Positions 39,753-48,222 of a DNA stretch of 64,000 nt are shown here, in pieces. The position numbers and the translations under genes are program-made. The notes beneath the pieces were generated by a model. That model saw only the letters and a list, made by a program, of their open reading frames with translations. It was not told the origin of the DNA and did not search any database. The DNA comes from Candidatus Aminicenantota bacterium (GTDB lineage Bacteria > Acidobacteriota > Aminicenantia > S016-38): positions 707,370-771,369 of the forward strand of contig JAMOUJ010000005.1 of assembly GCA_027068075.1 (NCBI GenBank). The letters run 5' to 3'. Numbering within the stretch: the first letter of the stretch is position 1; each line of letters opens with the position of its first letter.

Positions 39753-40826
39753 TTATAAATCCTCCAGGATTGCCAGCAGTTTTTCCGCGGTTTTGGAGGT
39801 TCTGGAGTCCCTGTGGCCGTATTCTTTAAGGAAAAGCGCCGTGTCTATGAGGTAGAGGCCCAGGAGTTCCTTAAAGGGCAGGCCCCTGAAGCCCAGGGTC
39901 TCCGAGGTCCTTTCCAGGGCGGGGATGATTTTACCCGGGGAGATTTTTCCTCCGGTGGAGTTAAGGACCCGGGGCATGAGGAGGAAGGTGAAGAGGTCCC
40001 AGAGGGGCAGGGCCTCCTCTTTGAAAAATTCCCAGTCTATTACGAAGGGTTTTCCTGTTTCCTTCCTCAGAAAGATGTTCCACAGTTTGAAGTCGTAGTG
40101 GGCGCATCCCAGAGGCAATTCCCTTTTCCCCATGGAGGCGGCCAGAAGACGGGCCCTTTCCCCCAGGGAGGGATGGAGTGCAGCCCTTTCCAGAATCTTC
40201 TTACCGTGGGAAGAAGAGGCCAGGGGAAGATTCCGGGGACAGAGGGAAAAGACCTCCCGGATTACCGGAAGGACGAGGTTCAGAGGAATCCTGGAGGGGG
40301 AAGCCAGCCGGGGAGGGGTGCTCAGGAAGGCGAAGAACTTACCACCTTCTTCCCCCCGGGAAAGGACCCGGGGAAAGGAAAAGGAAGAGGGTGAGGTCTC
40401 AGAAAGGAACCCCAGAACTTCCACCTCCCTTTTAATAAGTTTCCCACCTCGCCGGGTTAAACCTATTTTTAAGAACCCTGCGGGCTCTTCTCTTTCATCT
40501 AAAACCTGTATTATCGCCTTGTCCCCGCCAGGGGGAATGTAAACTCCTGCCCAGGTTCCCAGGGCCTTAAGGGAGTTCCTGAGGCCTTCCAGATCGTATT
40601 CTGCGGTGAGGCGTTCCAGGGATGTGGTGGGAAATCCCCGGGGAAAGATGGGATAAAACCACGACAGAAGGCGCTTTTTCAACACTGCCCCGGGGGATGC
40701 CGGACGATACAGGAAGAGGGATTTAAAAAAAATGGAGCGGTTTTTCAGGGGAAGGTAGTACCTGGGATTTTGGGGGGGCAGGGCCAGGTAAATCTCCGCC
40801 GGGTTCTTATTTTTTATTCCCGTCAT
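39753..40826 (-). CDS. Aminoglycoside-phosphotransferase/choline-kinase-fold kinase
   Basis: A 357-aa protein with the APH/choline-kinase catalytic loop CAHYDFKLWNIFLRKETGKPFVIDWEFF (HxDxxxxN then Asp). The N-terminal lobe is divergent and no clear nucleotide-binding lysine is assigned. Such kinases in polysaccharide loci may phosphorylate a sugar, choline or lipid-linked unit (inference). The start at 40826 (MTGIKNKNPAEIYLAL) lies seven bases after TAAAAT, so leaderless; an upstream ATG is less likely. It converges on the flippase with a 17-bp gap. Confidence 0.7.
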   Translation of the reverse strand: MTGIKNKNPAEIYLALPPQNPRYYLPLKNRSIFFKSLFLYRPASPGAVLKKRLLSWFYPIFPRGFPTTSLERLTAEYDLEGLRNSLKALGTWAGVYIPPGGDKAIIQVLDEREEPAGFLKIGLTRRGGKLIKREVEVLGFLSETSPSSFSFPRVLSRGEEGGKFFAFLSTPPRLASPSRIPLNLVLPVIREVFSLCPRNLPLASSSHGKKILERAALHPSLGERARLLAASMGKRELPLGCAHYDFKLWNIFLRKETGKPFVIDWEFFKEEALPLWDLFTFLLMPRVLNSTGGKISPGKIIPALERTSETLGFRGLPFKELLGLYLIDTALFLKEYGHRDSRTSKTAEKLLAILEDL

Positions 40827-40833
40827 CGGAGAA

Positions 40834-40839
40834 ATTTTA
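40834..40839 (-). promoter_or_regulatory. -10 element of the APH-like kinase gene
   Basis: TAAAAT (40839-40834) ends seven bases before ATG 40826, with no ribosome site between. Divergent from the mraZ promoter. Confidence 0.4.
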
Positions 40840-40911
40840 CCCCAACCCACGGTCCATGGAAATTTCCATTCCTGACCTTCGGCGGTTACAGGAATTTTCT
40901 GCGCCGGGTCC

Positions 40912-40940
40912 TTGACTTTTTGGGCCTTTTTGACTATTAT
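40912..40940 (+). promoter_or_regulatory. Promoter of the dcw cluster (mraZ)
   Basis: TTGACT (40912-40917), exact 17-bp spacer, TATTAT (40935-40940). The transcription start is expected near 40947, about 12 nt before the mraZ ATG. Confidence 0.6.
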
Positions 40941-40984
40941 GGGATTAAACGGGAAAAAATGGAAAATTTTGGGATTTTAAGGGG
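40940..40984 (+). promoter_or_regulatory. MraZ-box-like array (TGGGA repeats, 10-bp period)
   Basis: TGGGA 40940, CGGGA 40950, TGGAA 40960, TGGGA 40970, AGGGG 40980, each separated by five A/T-rich bases. E. coli MraZ is known to bind TGGGN repeats separated by 5 bp upstream of mraZ. This array spans the transcription start and the first codons, a position suited to repression. Confidence 0.65.
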
Positions 40985-41414
40985 TCATTCCAGGGTCAGG
41001 GTGGATGGAAGCGGGAGGTTAAAACTCCCTGCGGTCTTCGCCAGGCCCATGGTGGAGTCCTACGGTCGGGAGGTTTTCTTCACCTCCGTCACCGGTGATT
41101 TTGGGCTGGTCTATCCCTTGAAGGTGTGGGAGGAAATTGAAAAAAAACTGCTCCTGGCCCCTTCCATGTTTCCCTCGGTAAAAAAATACCTTGCCCTGAC
41201 CAGTTATTACGGCAAAGTGGAGGCCCTGGATTCCAAGGACCGGTTGCTCATTCCCCAGGTTCTGAGGGAGACGGCCCTCCTGGAGGGAGAACTCATTATC
41301 CTCGGCAAACTCAATCACCTGGAGGTCTGGAACCTGGAGAGGTTCCGCAGGGAAATTGAGGCCCATCCCTTCACCGACGAAGACGCCCAAAGGCTGGCGG
41401 AGTTGGGCATATGA
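40959..41414 (+). CDS. mraZ: Transcriptional regulator MraZ
   Basis: DNA-binding regulator of the division/wall cluster. The start at 40959 gives MENFGILRGHSRVRVDGSGRLKLPAVFARPM, the AbrB-like first repeat; the second is GKVEALDSKDRLLIPQVLRETALLEGELIILGKLNHLEVW. 151 aa is normal (~150). Preceded by its own promoter and MraZ-box array. The ATGA overlap with rsmH is standard for this cluster. Confidence 0.94.
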   Translation: MENFGILRGHSRVRVDGSGRLKLPAVFARPMVESYGREVFFTSVTGDFGLVYPLKVWEEIEKKLLLAPSMFPSVKKYLALTSYYGKVEALDSKDRLLIPQVLRETALLEGELIILGKLNHLEVWNLERFRREIEAHPFTDEDAQRLAELGI

Positions 41415-42256
41415 TGCTTCACGAACCGGTTATGGTGGAGGAGGTAGCCCAATTCGTAAAGGGGGACGGAGTTCTGGTGGACGCCACCGCTGGAACGGGT
41501 GGACACACCCTTTTCCTCCTTTCCAGGTACCCTGACCTGAGGGCCGTGTGCGTGGACCGGGATCCCGAATCCCTGGAGGTAGCCCGCTCAAGGCTGGCGG
41601 AGTTCGGGGAAAGGGTTAAATTTATAGTGGGGGATTACCGATACCTTCCGGAGATGGAAATTCCCTGGGAAAATGTGACCTCCCTGCTTTTTGACCTGGG
41701 GATGTCCTCCTTCCAACTTTCCTCCCCCCGGGGTTTTTCTTACCAGAGGGAGGAGGAACTGGACATGAGGTTTAACCGGGAAGAAGGAAGGGCGGCCTGG
41801 GAATTTCTCCGCACCGCCCCCTTTTCACAACTGGTTTTGATGTTCAGGGACTACGGCGATCTCCGCCGGGGAGAGGCCCTGGCCAGGGAGGTTCTCCGCA
41901 CCAGGCCCCGCACCACCTCACAGATGGTGGAGGTGGTGAGGAGGGTTTACGGAAAGGCAGGACCCGAACTACTTTCCCGGGTCTTTCAGGCCATAAGAAT
42001 AGGGGTTAACCGGGAACTGGAGGGTCTGGAGGATTTTGTTTACGGACTGGCCCGGAAGATACCCCGGGGATCCCGCATGATATTTCTCACCTATCACTCG
42101 GGGGAGGACCGGCTGGTAAAAAATGCCCTTAAAAGGGCCTTTAAGGATGGGATTTTAAAGAACCTGACCCCCAGGGTTTTGAAGCCCACCCCGGAGGAGA
42201 TAAAGAAGAATCCCAGGGCCCGTTCGGCCAAGATGAGGGTGGCAGAGCGATGCTGA
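41411..42256 (+). CDS. rsmH: 16S rRNA (cytosine-1402-N4)-methyltransferase RsmH
   Basis: Methylates C1402 of 16S rRNA. MLHEPVMVEEVAQF, LVDATAGTGGHTLFLLSRYPDLRAVCVDRDPESLEVARSRL, LLFDLGMSSFQLSSPRGFSYQREEELDMRFN and TYHSGEDRLVKNALKRAF are all family motifs. The 281-aa length is short against ~310. Encoded between mraZ and ftsL in the usual order. Confidence 0.97.
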   Translation: MMLHEPVMVEEVAQFVKGDGVLVDATAGTGGHTLFLLSRYPDLRAVCVDRDPESLEVARSRLAEFGERVKFIVGDYRYLPEMEIPWENVTSLLFDLGMSSFQLSSPRGFSYQREEELDMRFNREEGRAAWEFLRTAPFSQLVLMFRDYGDLRRGEALAREVLRTRPRTTSQMVEVVRRVYGKAGPELLSRVFQAIRIGVNRELEGLEDFVYGLARKIPRGSRMIFLTYHSGEDRLVKNALKRAFKDGILKNLTPRVLKPTPEEIKKNPRARSAKMRVAERC

Positions 42257-42570
42257 AGAAAAGGAGACGGTTTTTTTCAAACCTTAAGTGGCTTCTTCTG
42301 GTGGAGTTTCTGGTTCTTATCTATATCTTCGTCCACAATGTGGTGGGCATGAGGAGGCGACAACTCACCCTCCTGATGGAAAAGGAAAAGGCACTCCGGG
42401 AGGAGATTACCCTCCTGCGGATGGAGAAAGCCCGTCTTCTTTCCTTCCCCAGCCTGGAGGCTTATGCCAGAAAGGAAGGTCTTGTTCCCGTGGATCCCCT
42501 CAAGGTGGAGGCCCTGATAAAGGAAGGGGACACCTGGCGTTGGAGGAAGAATGTGGAGAATCCCAGATAA
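42250..42570 (+). CDS. ftsL: Cell division protein FtsL
   Basis: A 106-aa bitopic protein of the divisome. After a basic N-terminus (MLKKRRRFFSNLK) comes one membrane helix (WLLLVEFLVLIYIFVHNVVGM), then a coiled coil (RRRQLTLLMEKEKALREEITLLRMEKARLLSF) and the SLEAYARKEGL region. Called by position between rsmH and ftsI plus this shape; FtsL primary sequences are poorly conserved. Confidence 0.85.
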   Translation: MLKKRRRFFSNLKWLLLVEFLVLIYIFVHNVVGMRRRQLTLLMEKEKALREEITLLRMEKARLLSFPSLEAYARKEGLVPVDPLKVEALIKEGDTWRWRKNVENPR

Positions 42571-44188
42571 AAGAACCGCCTCCGTAGTGAAGTGGGGGAT
42601 GATGTTGTGGGCAGGCCTTCTTCTGGCTCGGTTGTTTGAACTTCAAATCCTGAAGCACGACATTTTTTCCCGACTGAAGATAAGGCAGAGCAGAATTATA
42701 AAGACCACGGAGCCCAGAAGGGGAACCATATACGACCGGGAGGGCAGGATTCTGGCCATCAGCGTTCCCGCCTATTCTGCCTACGCCCGCAGGGCCCTCA
42801 CCCTGGAGGAACTGGAGAGGCTGAGGAGGGTTCTGGGGCTCACCAGAACTCAGATTAAGTACATGCTCAAGAGGTGGGAGAAGGGGAACCGATTCACCTG
42901 GATAAAGAGGAAGATCCTTGAGGACGAAAAGCGGAAAATAGAGGCCCTGGGGATAGATAAGATCGGTTTCCTGCCCGATTACAAAAGGGTTTACCCCCAG
43001 GGGACCCTGGCGGCCCACATAATAGGCGGAGTGGGGATAGACGGCAAGGGTCTGGCAGGGGTTGAATTTTCCCTGGAGAAGGTCCTGGGGGGAAAACCCG
43101 GTAAACTGGAAGTTCTCCGGGATGCCCGGGGCTTTCCCATGGACATAAAGACCATAGTTTCCCCCACCCCGGGGCAGGATGTTTACCTCACCCTGGATGC
43201 CCGGGTTCAGAGGGTTGCGGAAAGGGCCCTTTTTGAGCAGGCCCGCAGGATGAAGGCCCCCCGGGCGGCGGCGGTGGTCCTCAATATGAAGGGAGAGGTT
43301 CTGGCCATGGTCTCCTATCCCGGCTACGATCCTTCCCAATATTCCAGGGTGTTTTCCCGCCACCCTGCGTGGCTCCACAACAGCGCCATATCCATGGTTT
43401 ACGAGCCCGGCTCCACCGTCAAATTCATAGATATGGCCATGGCCCTTCAAGAGGGAAAGGTGAAACTTTCGGAAAAAATAGACTGCGGCGGTGGCCGAAT
43501 CCGCATAGGGAAAACCGTGATCAGGGACCACAAGCCCTTCTCCGTCCTTCCCCTGGTGGATGTTCTGGTCCACTCCAGCAATGTGGGGATAATAAAGATT
43601 ACCCAGAGAATAGAGGACAGGGTTTTTTACTCTTACCTCAAGGCCTTTAATCTGGGGGAAAGGACCGGAATAGAACTGGTGGGCGAGGAGAGCGGATGGG
43701 TTCCCCGTCCCGATCTGTGGAGGCCCGCCACCAAGGCTTATTTTTCCATAGGTCAGGGTTTTGCCGTTACCCCCATTCAGATGGCCTCCGCCACCCTGGT
43801 GATAGCCAGCGGAGGGTGGTGGAAAAGGCCCCATCTGGTGAGGTCTAAACCCCGGGGTCGGAGGGTTCTGACCCGGGAGGTGGCCCGGAAGGTGGGAGAG
43901 ATGATGGTGGAGGTGGTCCGGCGGGGAACCGGAAGGAGGGCCTCCCTCTCCTGGATACAGGTGGGCGGAAAAACCGGCACCGCCGAAAAAATAAAGGGCA
44001 AGTCCAGGGCCTATACCTCCTCCTTCGTGGGCTTTCTACCCTTTCCCCACCCGGAGTTCGTGGCGGCGGTGGTGGTGGACGAACCCAGGGGTCAGCATTA
44101 CGGCGGAGAGGTGGCGGCCCCCGTATTCCGAGAGATTGCCCTTCAACTTTCCAGGGAAAGAAAACTCTATCCGGTGGTGGTGAAATGA
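42551..44188 (+). CDS. ftsI: Septal peptidoglycan transpeptidase FtsI (PBP3)
   Basis: Class B penicillin-binding protein that crosslinks septal wall. After one N-terminal membrane helix (GMMLWAGLLLARLFELQIL), the pedestal domain precedes the SxxK site in YEPGSTVKFIDMAM, the SxN in VHSSNVGIIKI and KTGT in VGGKTGTAEK. No PASTA domains follow; 545 aa. SD TGGAGGAAGA before ATG, overlap of 20 bp with ftsL. Confidence 0.96.
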   Translation: MWRIPDKRTASVVKWGMMLWAGLLLARLFELQILKHDIFSRLKIRQSRIIKTTEPRRGTIYDREGRILAISVPAYSAYARRALTLEELERLRRVLGLTRTQIKYMLKRWEKGNRFTWIKRKILEDEKRKIEALGIDKIGFLPDYKRVYPQGTLAAHIIGGVGIDGKGLAGVEFSLEKVLGGKPGKLEVLRDARGFPMDIKTIVSPTPGQDVYLTLDARVQRVAERALFEQARRMKAPRAAAVVLNMKGEVLAMVSYPGYDPSQYSRVFSRHPAWLHNSAISMVYEPGSTVKFIDMAMALQEGKVKLSEKIDCGGGRIRIGKTVIRDHKPFSVLPLVDVLVHSSNVGIIKITQRIEDRVFYSYLKAFNLGERTGIELVGEESGWVPRPDLWRPATKAYFSIGQGFAVTPIQMASATLVIASGGWWKRPHLVRSKPRGRRVLTREVARKVGEMMVEVVRRGTGRRASLSWIQVGGKTGTAEKIKGKSRAYTSSFVGFLPFPHPEFVAAVVVDEPRGQHYGGEVAAPVFREIALQLSRERKLYPVVVK

Positions 44189-45624
44189 AGTTTCGGGATG
44201 TTTTGAAGGGGGTGGATGTGGTGGATGTAAGGGGCGAAGATGTGGAGGTGACCCATCTCTGCTACGACTCCCGGAAGGCCGAGAAGGGGAGTTTGTTTTT
44301 TGCGTTGAAGGGAAGGTTTTTTGATGGAGATGAATTTGTAAAGGACGCCGTGGAGAGGGGGGCCGTGGCCGTGGTCTCCTCCCAGCCTCCCCAGGGGGAG
44401 GTGGCCTGGGCCCAGGTTCTGGATGTGAGGAGGGCCATGGCCAGGATTTCAGACAATTTTTACGGCCACCCTTCCCGGGAACTTAAGATGGTGGGGGTCA
44501 CCGGCACCAACGGCAAAACCACGGTGGTTCACCTCACCGCCCGGATCCTGGGGGGCGGTTACATCTCCACCGTGGGAAATTTCACCGGCAGACCCCTGCC
44601 CTCGGTTCTCACCACCCCAGAAAGCGTGGACATCCAGAGGATGCTCCGGGAAATGGTGGATGCGGGGCTGAAATACGCATCCATAGAGGCTTCCTCCCAC
44701 GGTCTTTATTTCCACAGGCTGGACGGGATTGATTTTGATGTATGTGTTTTCACAAACCTCTCCGGGGACCATCTGGATTTTCATCTGGACATGGAAAGGT
44801 ATTTTCAGGCCAAGGCCCTGCTTTTCAAAATGGTGGAAGGGTCCCACCGCTGGGCCATAATAAATGTGGACGATCCCTACGGGAGGAAACTTCTGGATAC
44901 GGTGAACTGTGGGGTTCTTACCTACGGCATGGGATCCGGAGCCAGCATATACCCCCTGGAGGCGAGTTTTTCCATGGAGGGAATAAAGGCCCGGGTGAGA
45001 ACCCCCGTGGGGGACATCACGGTGGATTCCCCCATGGCTGGGAGGTTCAACCTTTACAACATAATGGCCTCCATAGGGGTGGGCATAGTGTTAAAGAAAC
45101 CCCGGGAGGAAATAGAAGAAAAGATCAGGGAGTTCCGGGGGGTTAAGGGTAGAATGGAGAGGTTCCGCTTCGGGGAAATTTACGCGGTGGTGGACTACGC
45201 CCACAGCGACGATGCCCTGAAGAACCTTCTTTCCTCCCTCCGGGAACTGGTCCAGGGTAGGATAATTCTGGTCTTCGGCGCCGGAGGCGACCGGGACAGG
45301 AGTAAAAGGCCCCGGATGGGCCGGGTGGCCGGAGAACTGGCGGATATCTCCATTATCACCAGCGACAACCCCCGGAGCGAGGACCCCGTGAAAATAATCA
45401 GGGAAATTGAGGAGGGGATCAGGGAGAAAACCTCCCTTTACATGAAGATACCCGACAGGAAGGCCGCCATTTTCAAGGCCCTGGAGATTGCCAGGCCCGG
45501 GGATGTGGTGGTCATAGCCGGCAAAGGCCACGAAGACTACCAGATAATCGGGAACCTGAGAAGGCATTTTTCCGACCAGGAAGTGGTGAAAGAATTTTTT
45601 GAGGGGAAGAATGAGGCTGAGTGA
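44185..45624 (+). CDS. murE: UDP-N-acetylmuramyl-tripeptide synthetase MurE
   Basis: Adds the third stem amino acid. ATP loop VTGTNGKTTVVHLTARIL, Lys/Arg region, and GAGGDRDRSKRPRMGRVAGELADISIITSDNPRSEDP. The DNPR motif marks meso-diaminopimelate enzymes, so mDAP is the expected residue. 479 aa is typical. ATGA overlap with ftsI. Confidence 0.96.
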   Translation: MKFRDVLKGVDVVDVRGEDVEVTHLCYDSRKAEKGSLFFALKGRFFDGDEFVKDAVERGAVAVVSSQPPQGEVAWAQVLDVRRAMARISDNFYGHPSRELKMVGVTGTNGKTTVVHLTARILGGGYISTVGNFTGRPLPSVLTTPESVDIQRMLREMVDAGLKYASIEASSHGLYFHRLDGIDFDVCVFTNLSGDHLDFHLDMERYFQAKALLFKMVEGSHRWAIINVDDPYGRKLLDTVNCGVLTYGMGSGASIYPLEASFSMEGIKARVRTPVGDITVDSPMAGRFNLYNIMASIGVGIVLKKPREEIEEKIREFRGVKGRMERFRFGEIYAVVDYAHSDDALKNLLSSLRELVQGRIILVFGAGGDRDRSKRPRMGRVAGELADISIITSDNPRSEDPVKIIREIEEGIREKTSLYMKIPDRKAAIFKALEIARPGDVVVIAGKGHEDYQIIGNLRRHFSDQEVVKEFFEGKNEAE

Positions 45625-46918
45625 AGAGCATGTGGTCAGGACCCTGAGGCCCAGGAGGGTATTGAGGCCCGGAAACAGGGTGTTTACCAATTTTTCCTTT
45701 GACTCCAGGCTTATTGAGGAGGGTGGTTTGTTTTTCGCCCTCCGGGGAAGGAGGGATGGGCACCTCTTCGTGGAGGATGCCCTGGACCGGGGAGCCTCCG
45801 CCGCGGTGGTGGAAAGGGCCGTGGGGGATTTCCCGCAGTTCGTGGTGGACGATTCCCTGAAGGCCCTGGGGGAACTGGCCTCCTCCACCTTGGGCTCCGA
45901 GGAGAGGGTGGGGATAACGGGAAGCGCCGGGAAGACCACCACAAAAATTCTTACCCACTCCCTCCTGGCCCGGGAATTTCCCGTGGAAACTTCCCCGGGC
46001 AACTGGAACAACCTCGTAGGGGTCCCCACATTCCTTTTAAACCGCCAGGGAGCAGAATTTCTGGTCGTGGAGATGGGAATAAGCATCCCCGGGGAAATGG
46101 AGGCCCTGGTGAACATAGCCCGGCCCACTACGGCGGTGATAACCAGGATTTACCCGGTTCACACCGAAACCCTGGGGGGGCCGGAGAACATAGCCAGGGA
46201 AAAGGGAAAAATACTCTCCAGCGCCCGCCGGGCGGCCTTCAACCTGGACGATCCGCATCAGGTTTCCCTTCTCAAGGACTTTGGCGGCGAAATCAGAACC
46301 TTTTCCCGCTCCCGGGAGGCCGATATATTCCTCCGGGGCTGGAGAAGGATCAACCTGGGTGAACTGGCGGTGGATGTGGATTATCTGGGGGAGGAGTTAT
46401 CCTTGAGGTTTCCCTTCTGGAACCCGGTTTTTCTGGAAAACCTCCTGGCGGCCCTGGCCGTAGCCTCCTTTTTCCTCCGCCGGAAACCGGCTCTGGAAGG
46501 GGTGGAACCCCTGGAAGGCAGAGGTAAGGTGCACCGGACGGGGGACCTGTGGGTAATTGACGAAAGTTATAACTCCAATCCCTCCGCCGCCCTGCTTTCC
46601 CTGATGTCTCTGGCCTCCCTGGATGGGAGGAAGGTGGCGGTCCTGGCGGACATGCTGGAGTTGGACCAGCCCGAGGAGGAGCATCGGGAATTCGGGAAAA
46701 AAATTTCCATGCTTCCCATAGATGTCTTCGTTTTCGTCGGTCCCATGATGAAGTTCGCCTTTGAAGAGGCCTCCAGGAAGAGGGAAGGAGTTTACTGGGT
46801 AGAGAGTCCCGAGGAGGTCTCAGGAGTCCTCCGCCGCCTCTTAAAGGGAAAGGAGGTCCTTTTCTTCAAAGGCTCCCACGGCACCGGCCTGTGGAGGGAG
46901 GTTAGAAAATGGACCTGA
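45611..46918 (+). CDS. murF: UDP-N-acetylmuramoyl-tripeptide--D-alanyl-D-alanine ligase MurF
   Basis: Adds D-Ala-D-Ala to UDP-MurNAc-tripeptide. The start at 45611 follows GAGGGGA; a TTG upstream is less likely. ATP loop GITGSAGKTTTKILTHSLL and the GNWNNLVGVPTFLLN motif are typical; WVIDESYNSNPSAAL follows. 435 aa. mraY, usually next, is absent; murD follows with an overlap. Confidence 0.95.
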   Translation: MRLSEEHVVRTLRPRRVLRPGNRVFTNFSFDSRLIEEGGLFFALRGRRDGHLFVEDALDRGASAAVVERAVGDFPQFVVDDSLKALGELASSTLGSEERVGITGSAGKTTTKILTHSLLAREFPVETSPGNWNNLVGVPTFLLNRQGAEFLVVEMGISIPGEMEALVNIARPTTAVITRIYPVHTETLGGPENIAREKGKILSSARRAAFNLDDPHQVSLLKDFGGEIRTFSRSREADIFLRGWRRINLGELAVDVDYLGEELSLRFPFWNPVFLENLLAALAVASFFLRRKPALEGVEPLEGRGKVHRTGDLWVIDESYNSNPSAALLSLMSLASLDGRKVAVLADMLELDQPEEEHREFGKKISMLPIDVFVFVGPMMKFAFEEASRKREGVYWVESPEEVSGVLRRLLKGKEVLFFKGSHGTGLWREVRKWT

Positions 46919-48222
46919 GCAGGATGGATGTGGCAGTGGTGGGATTCGGCAGAACCGGCAGGGCCCTGTGGAATTTTCTCAAAGACCGGGCCCGGCGGGT
47001 GTTTATATCCGAGGCGGACCCCGCCAGGGAGGACCTGCTGCGTTCCCTGGGGGTGAAATACGAAATAGGAAACAGTCCGGAGTTTCTGGCCCGGGCGGAC
47101 CTGATCCTGGTTTCTCCGGGGGTTCCCTGGAGGGCTCCCTTCCTGGAGGAACTCAGGGAGAGGGGAAAAAGGGTCATGGGGGATGTGGACTTTGCCCTAA
47201 AATTCGTCAGGGCGAATCTGGTGGGAATCACCGGGAGCAACGGGAAAAGCACTACGGTGGCCCTCACCGCCCACATATTGAAGGGGGCCGGGCTCAAGGC
47301 CGAGGCCTGCGGAAACATAGGGTCTCCCCTCATAAATTTTGCCCACGGGGATTACGATTACCTGGTGGTGGAGTTGAGTTCGTATCAACTGGAGGCCAAC
47401 TCTCCCCGGGTTCTGATCTCTTCCATCCTCAACTGCTCCCCGGACCACCTTGCCAGACACGGAAGTTTTGAACTCTATTGTTCCTCCAAGGAGAGGCTCC
47501 TTGAACTTCAGGAGGAGGGGTTTTCCGTGTTGAATCGGGGGGACGAGCGGTGGCGGGTCTGGAAGGCGAAACTCAGGGTTCATGGGGTGTGGTTTTCCTC
47601 CAGGGGAGAAGCGGACCTGAAGGTGGAAAGGGATGGGGGATGGATGGGAAACAGGAGGGTTTTTGAAGCGGCAAAGATGAAACTCCTGGGTCTTCACAAC
47701 ATGGAAAACGCCGCTGCGGCTTTTTTGATCGCCCGGGGCCTCGGGATTCCGGAGGACAGGATTCGGGAGGGGCTTTACTCCTTCCGTCCCCTGGAGCACC
47801 GGATGGAGGTTTTTGCAGAGAAGAACGGGAAGGTTTTTATAAATGATTCCAAGGCCACCAATGTAGATTCGGTAAAGAGGGCCCTTGAGGCCCTGGAGGG
47901 ACAGTTCGTCCTTATCATGGGAGGAAGGGGGAAGGGGGAAACCTACAGGGGTTTAATTCCCCTGGTTAAAGAAAGGGTGAGTTTGATCGTCGCCCTGGGG
48001 GAGGAGGCCCCCAGGATTAAGGAGGAACTGGGCACAGTCGTCCCCGTGGTGGTGGTCTCCTCCATGGGGGAGGCTGTGAAGGTTTCCCTGGAGAATCTGG
48101 CCGGGGCCCAGGGTGTTCTCCTTTCCCCGGCCTGCGCCAGTTTTGACATGTTCTCCAATTTTGAGGAAAGGGGCAGGATTTTCAAAGAGGAAGTCTTAAG
48201 GAGGTTGGGCGATGACCGATAA
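46909..48222 (+). CDS. murD: UDP-N-acetylmuramoylalanine--D-glutamate ligase MurD
   Basis: Adds D-Glu to UDP-MurNAc-Ala. The 437-aa protein begins VAVVGFGRTGRALWNFL, then GITGSNGKSTTVALTAHILKGAGLKAEACGNIGSPL, LEHRMEVFAEKNGKVFINDSKATNVDSVKRAL and LSPACASFDMFSNFEERGRIF. Preceded by GGAGG. Overlaps murF and ftsW. Confidence 0.96.
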   Translation: MDLSRMDVAVVGFGRTGRALWNFLKDRARRVFISEADPAREDLLRSLGVKYEIGNSPEFLARADLILVSPGVPWRAPFLEELRERGKRVMGDVDFALKFVRANLVGITGSNGKSTTVALTAHILKGAGLKAEACGNIGSPLINFAHGDYDYLVVELSSYQLEANSPRVLISSILNCSPDHLARHGSFELYCSSKERLLELQEEGFSVLNRGDERWRVWKAKLRVHGVWFSSRGEADLKVERDGGWMGNRRVFEAAKMKLLGLHNMENAAAAFLIARGLGIPEDRIREGLYSFRPLEHRMEVFAEKNGKVFINDSKATNVDSVKRALEALEGQFVLIMGGRGKGETYRGLIPLVKERVSLIVALGEEAPRIKEELGTVVPVVVVSSMGEAVKVSLENLAGAQGVLLSPACASFDMFSNFEERGRIFKEEVLRRLGDDR

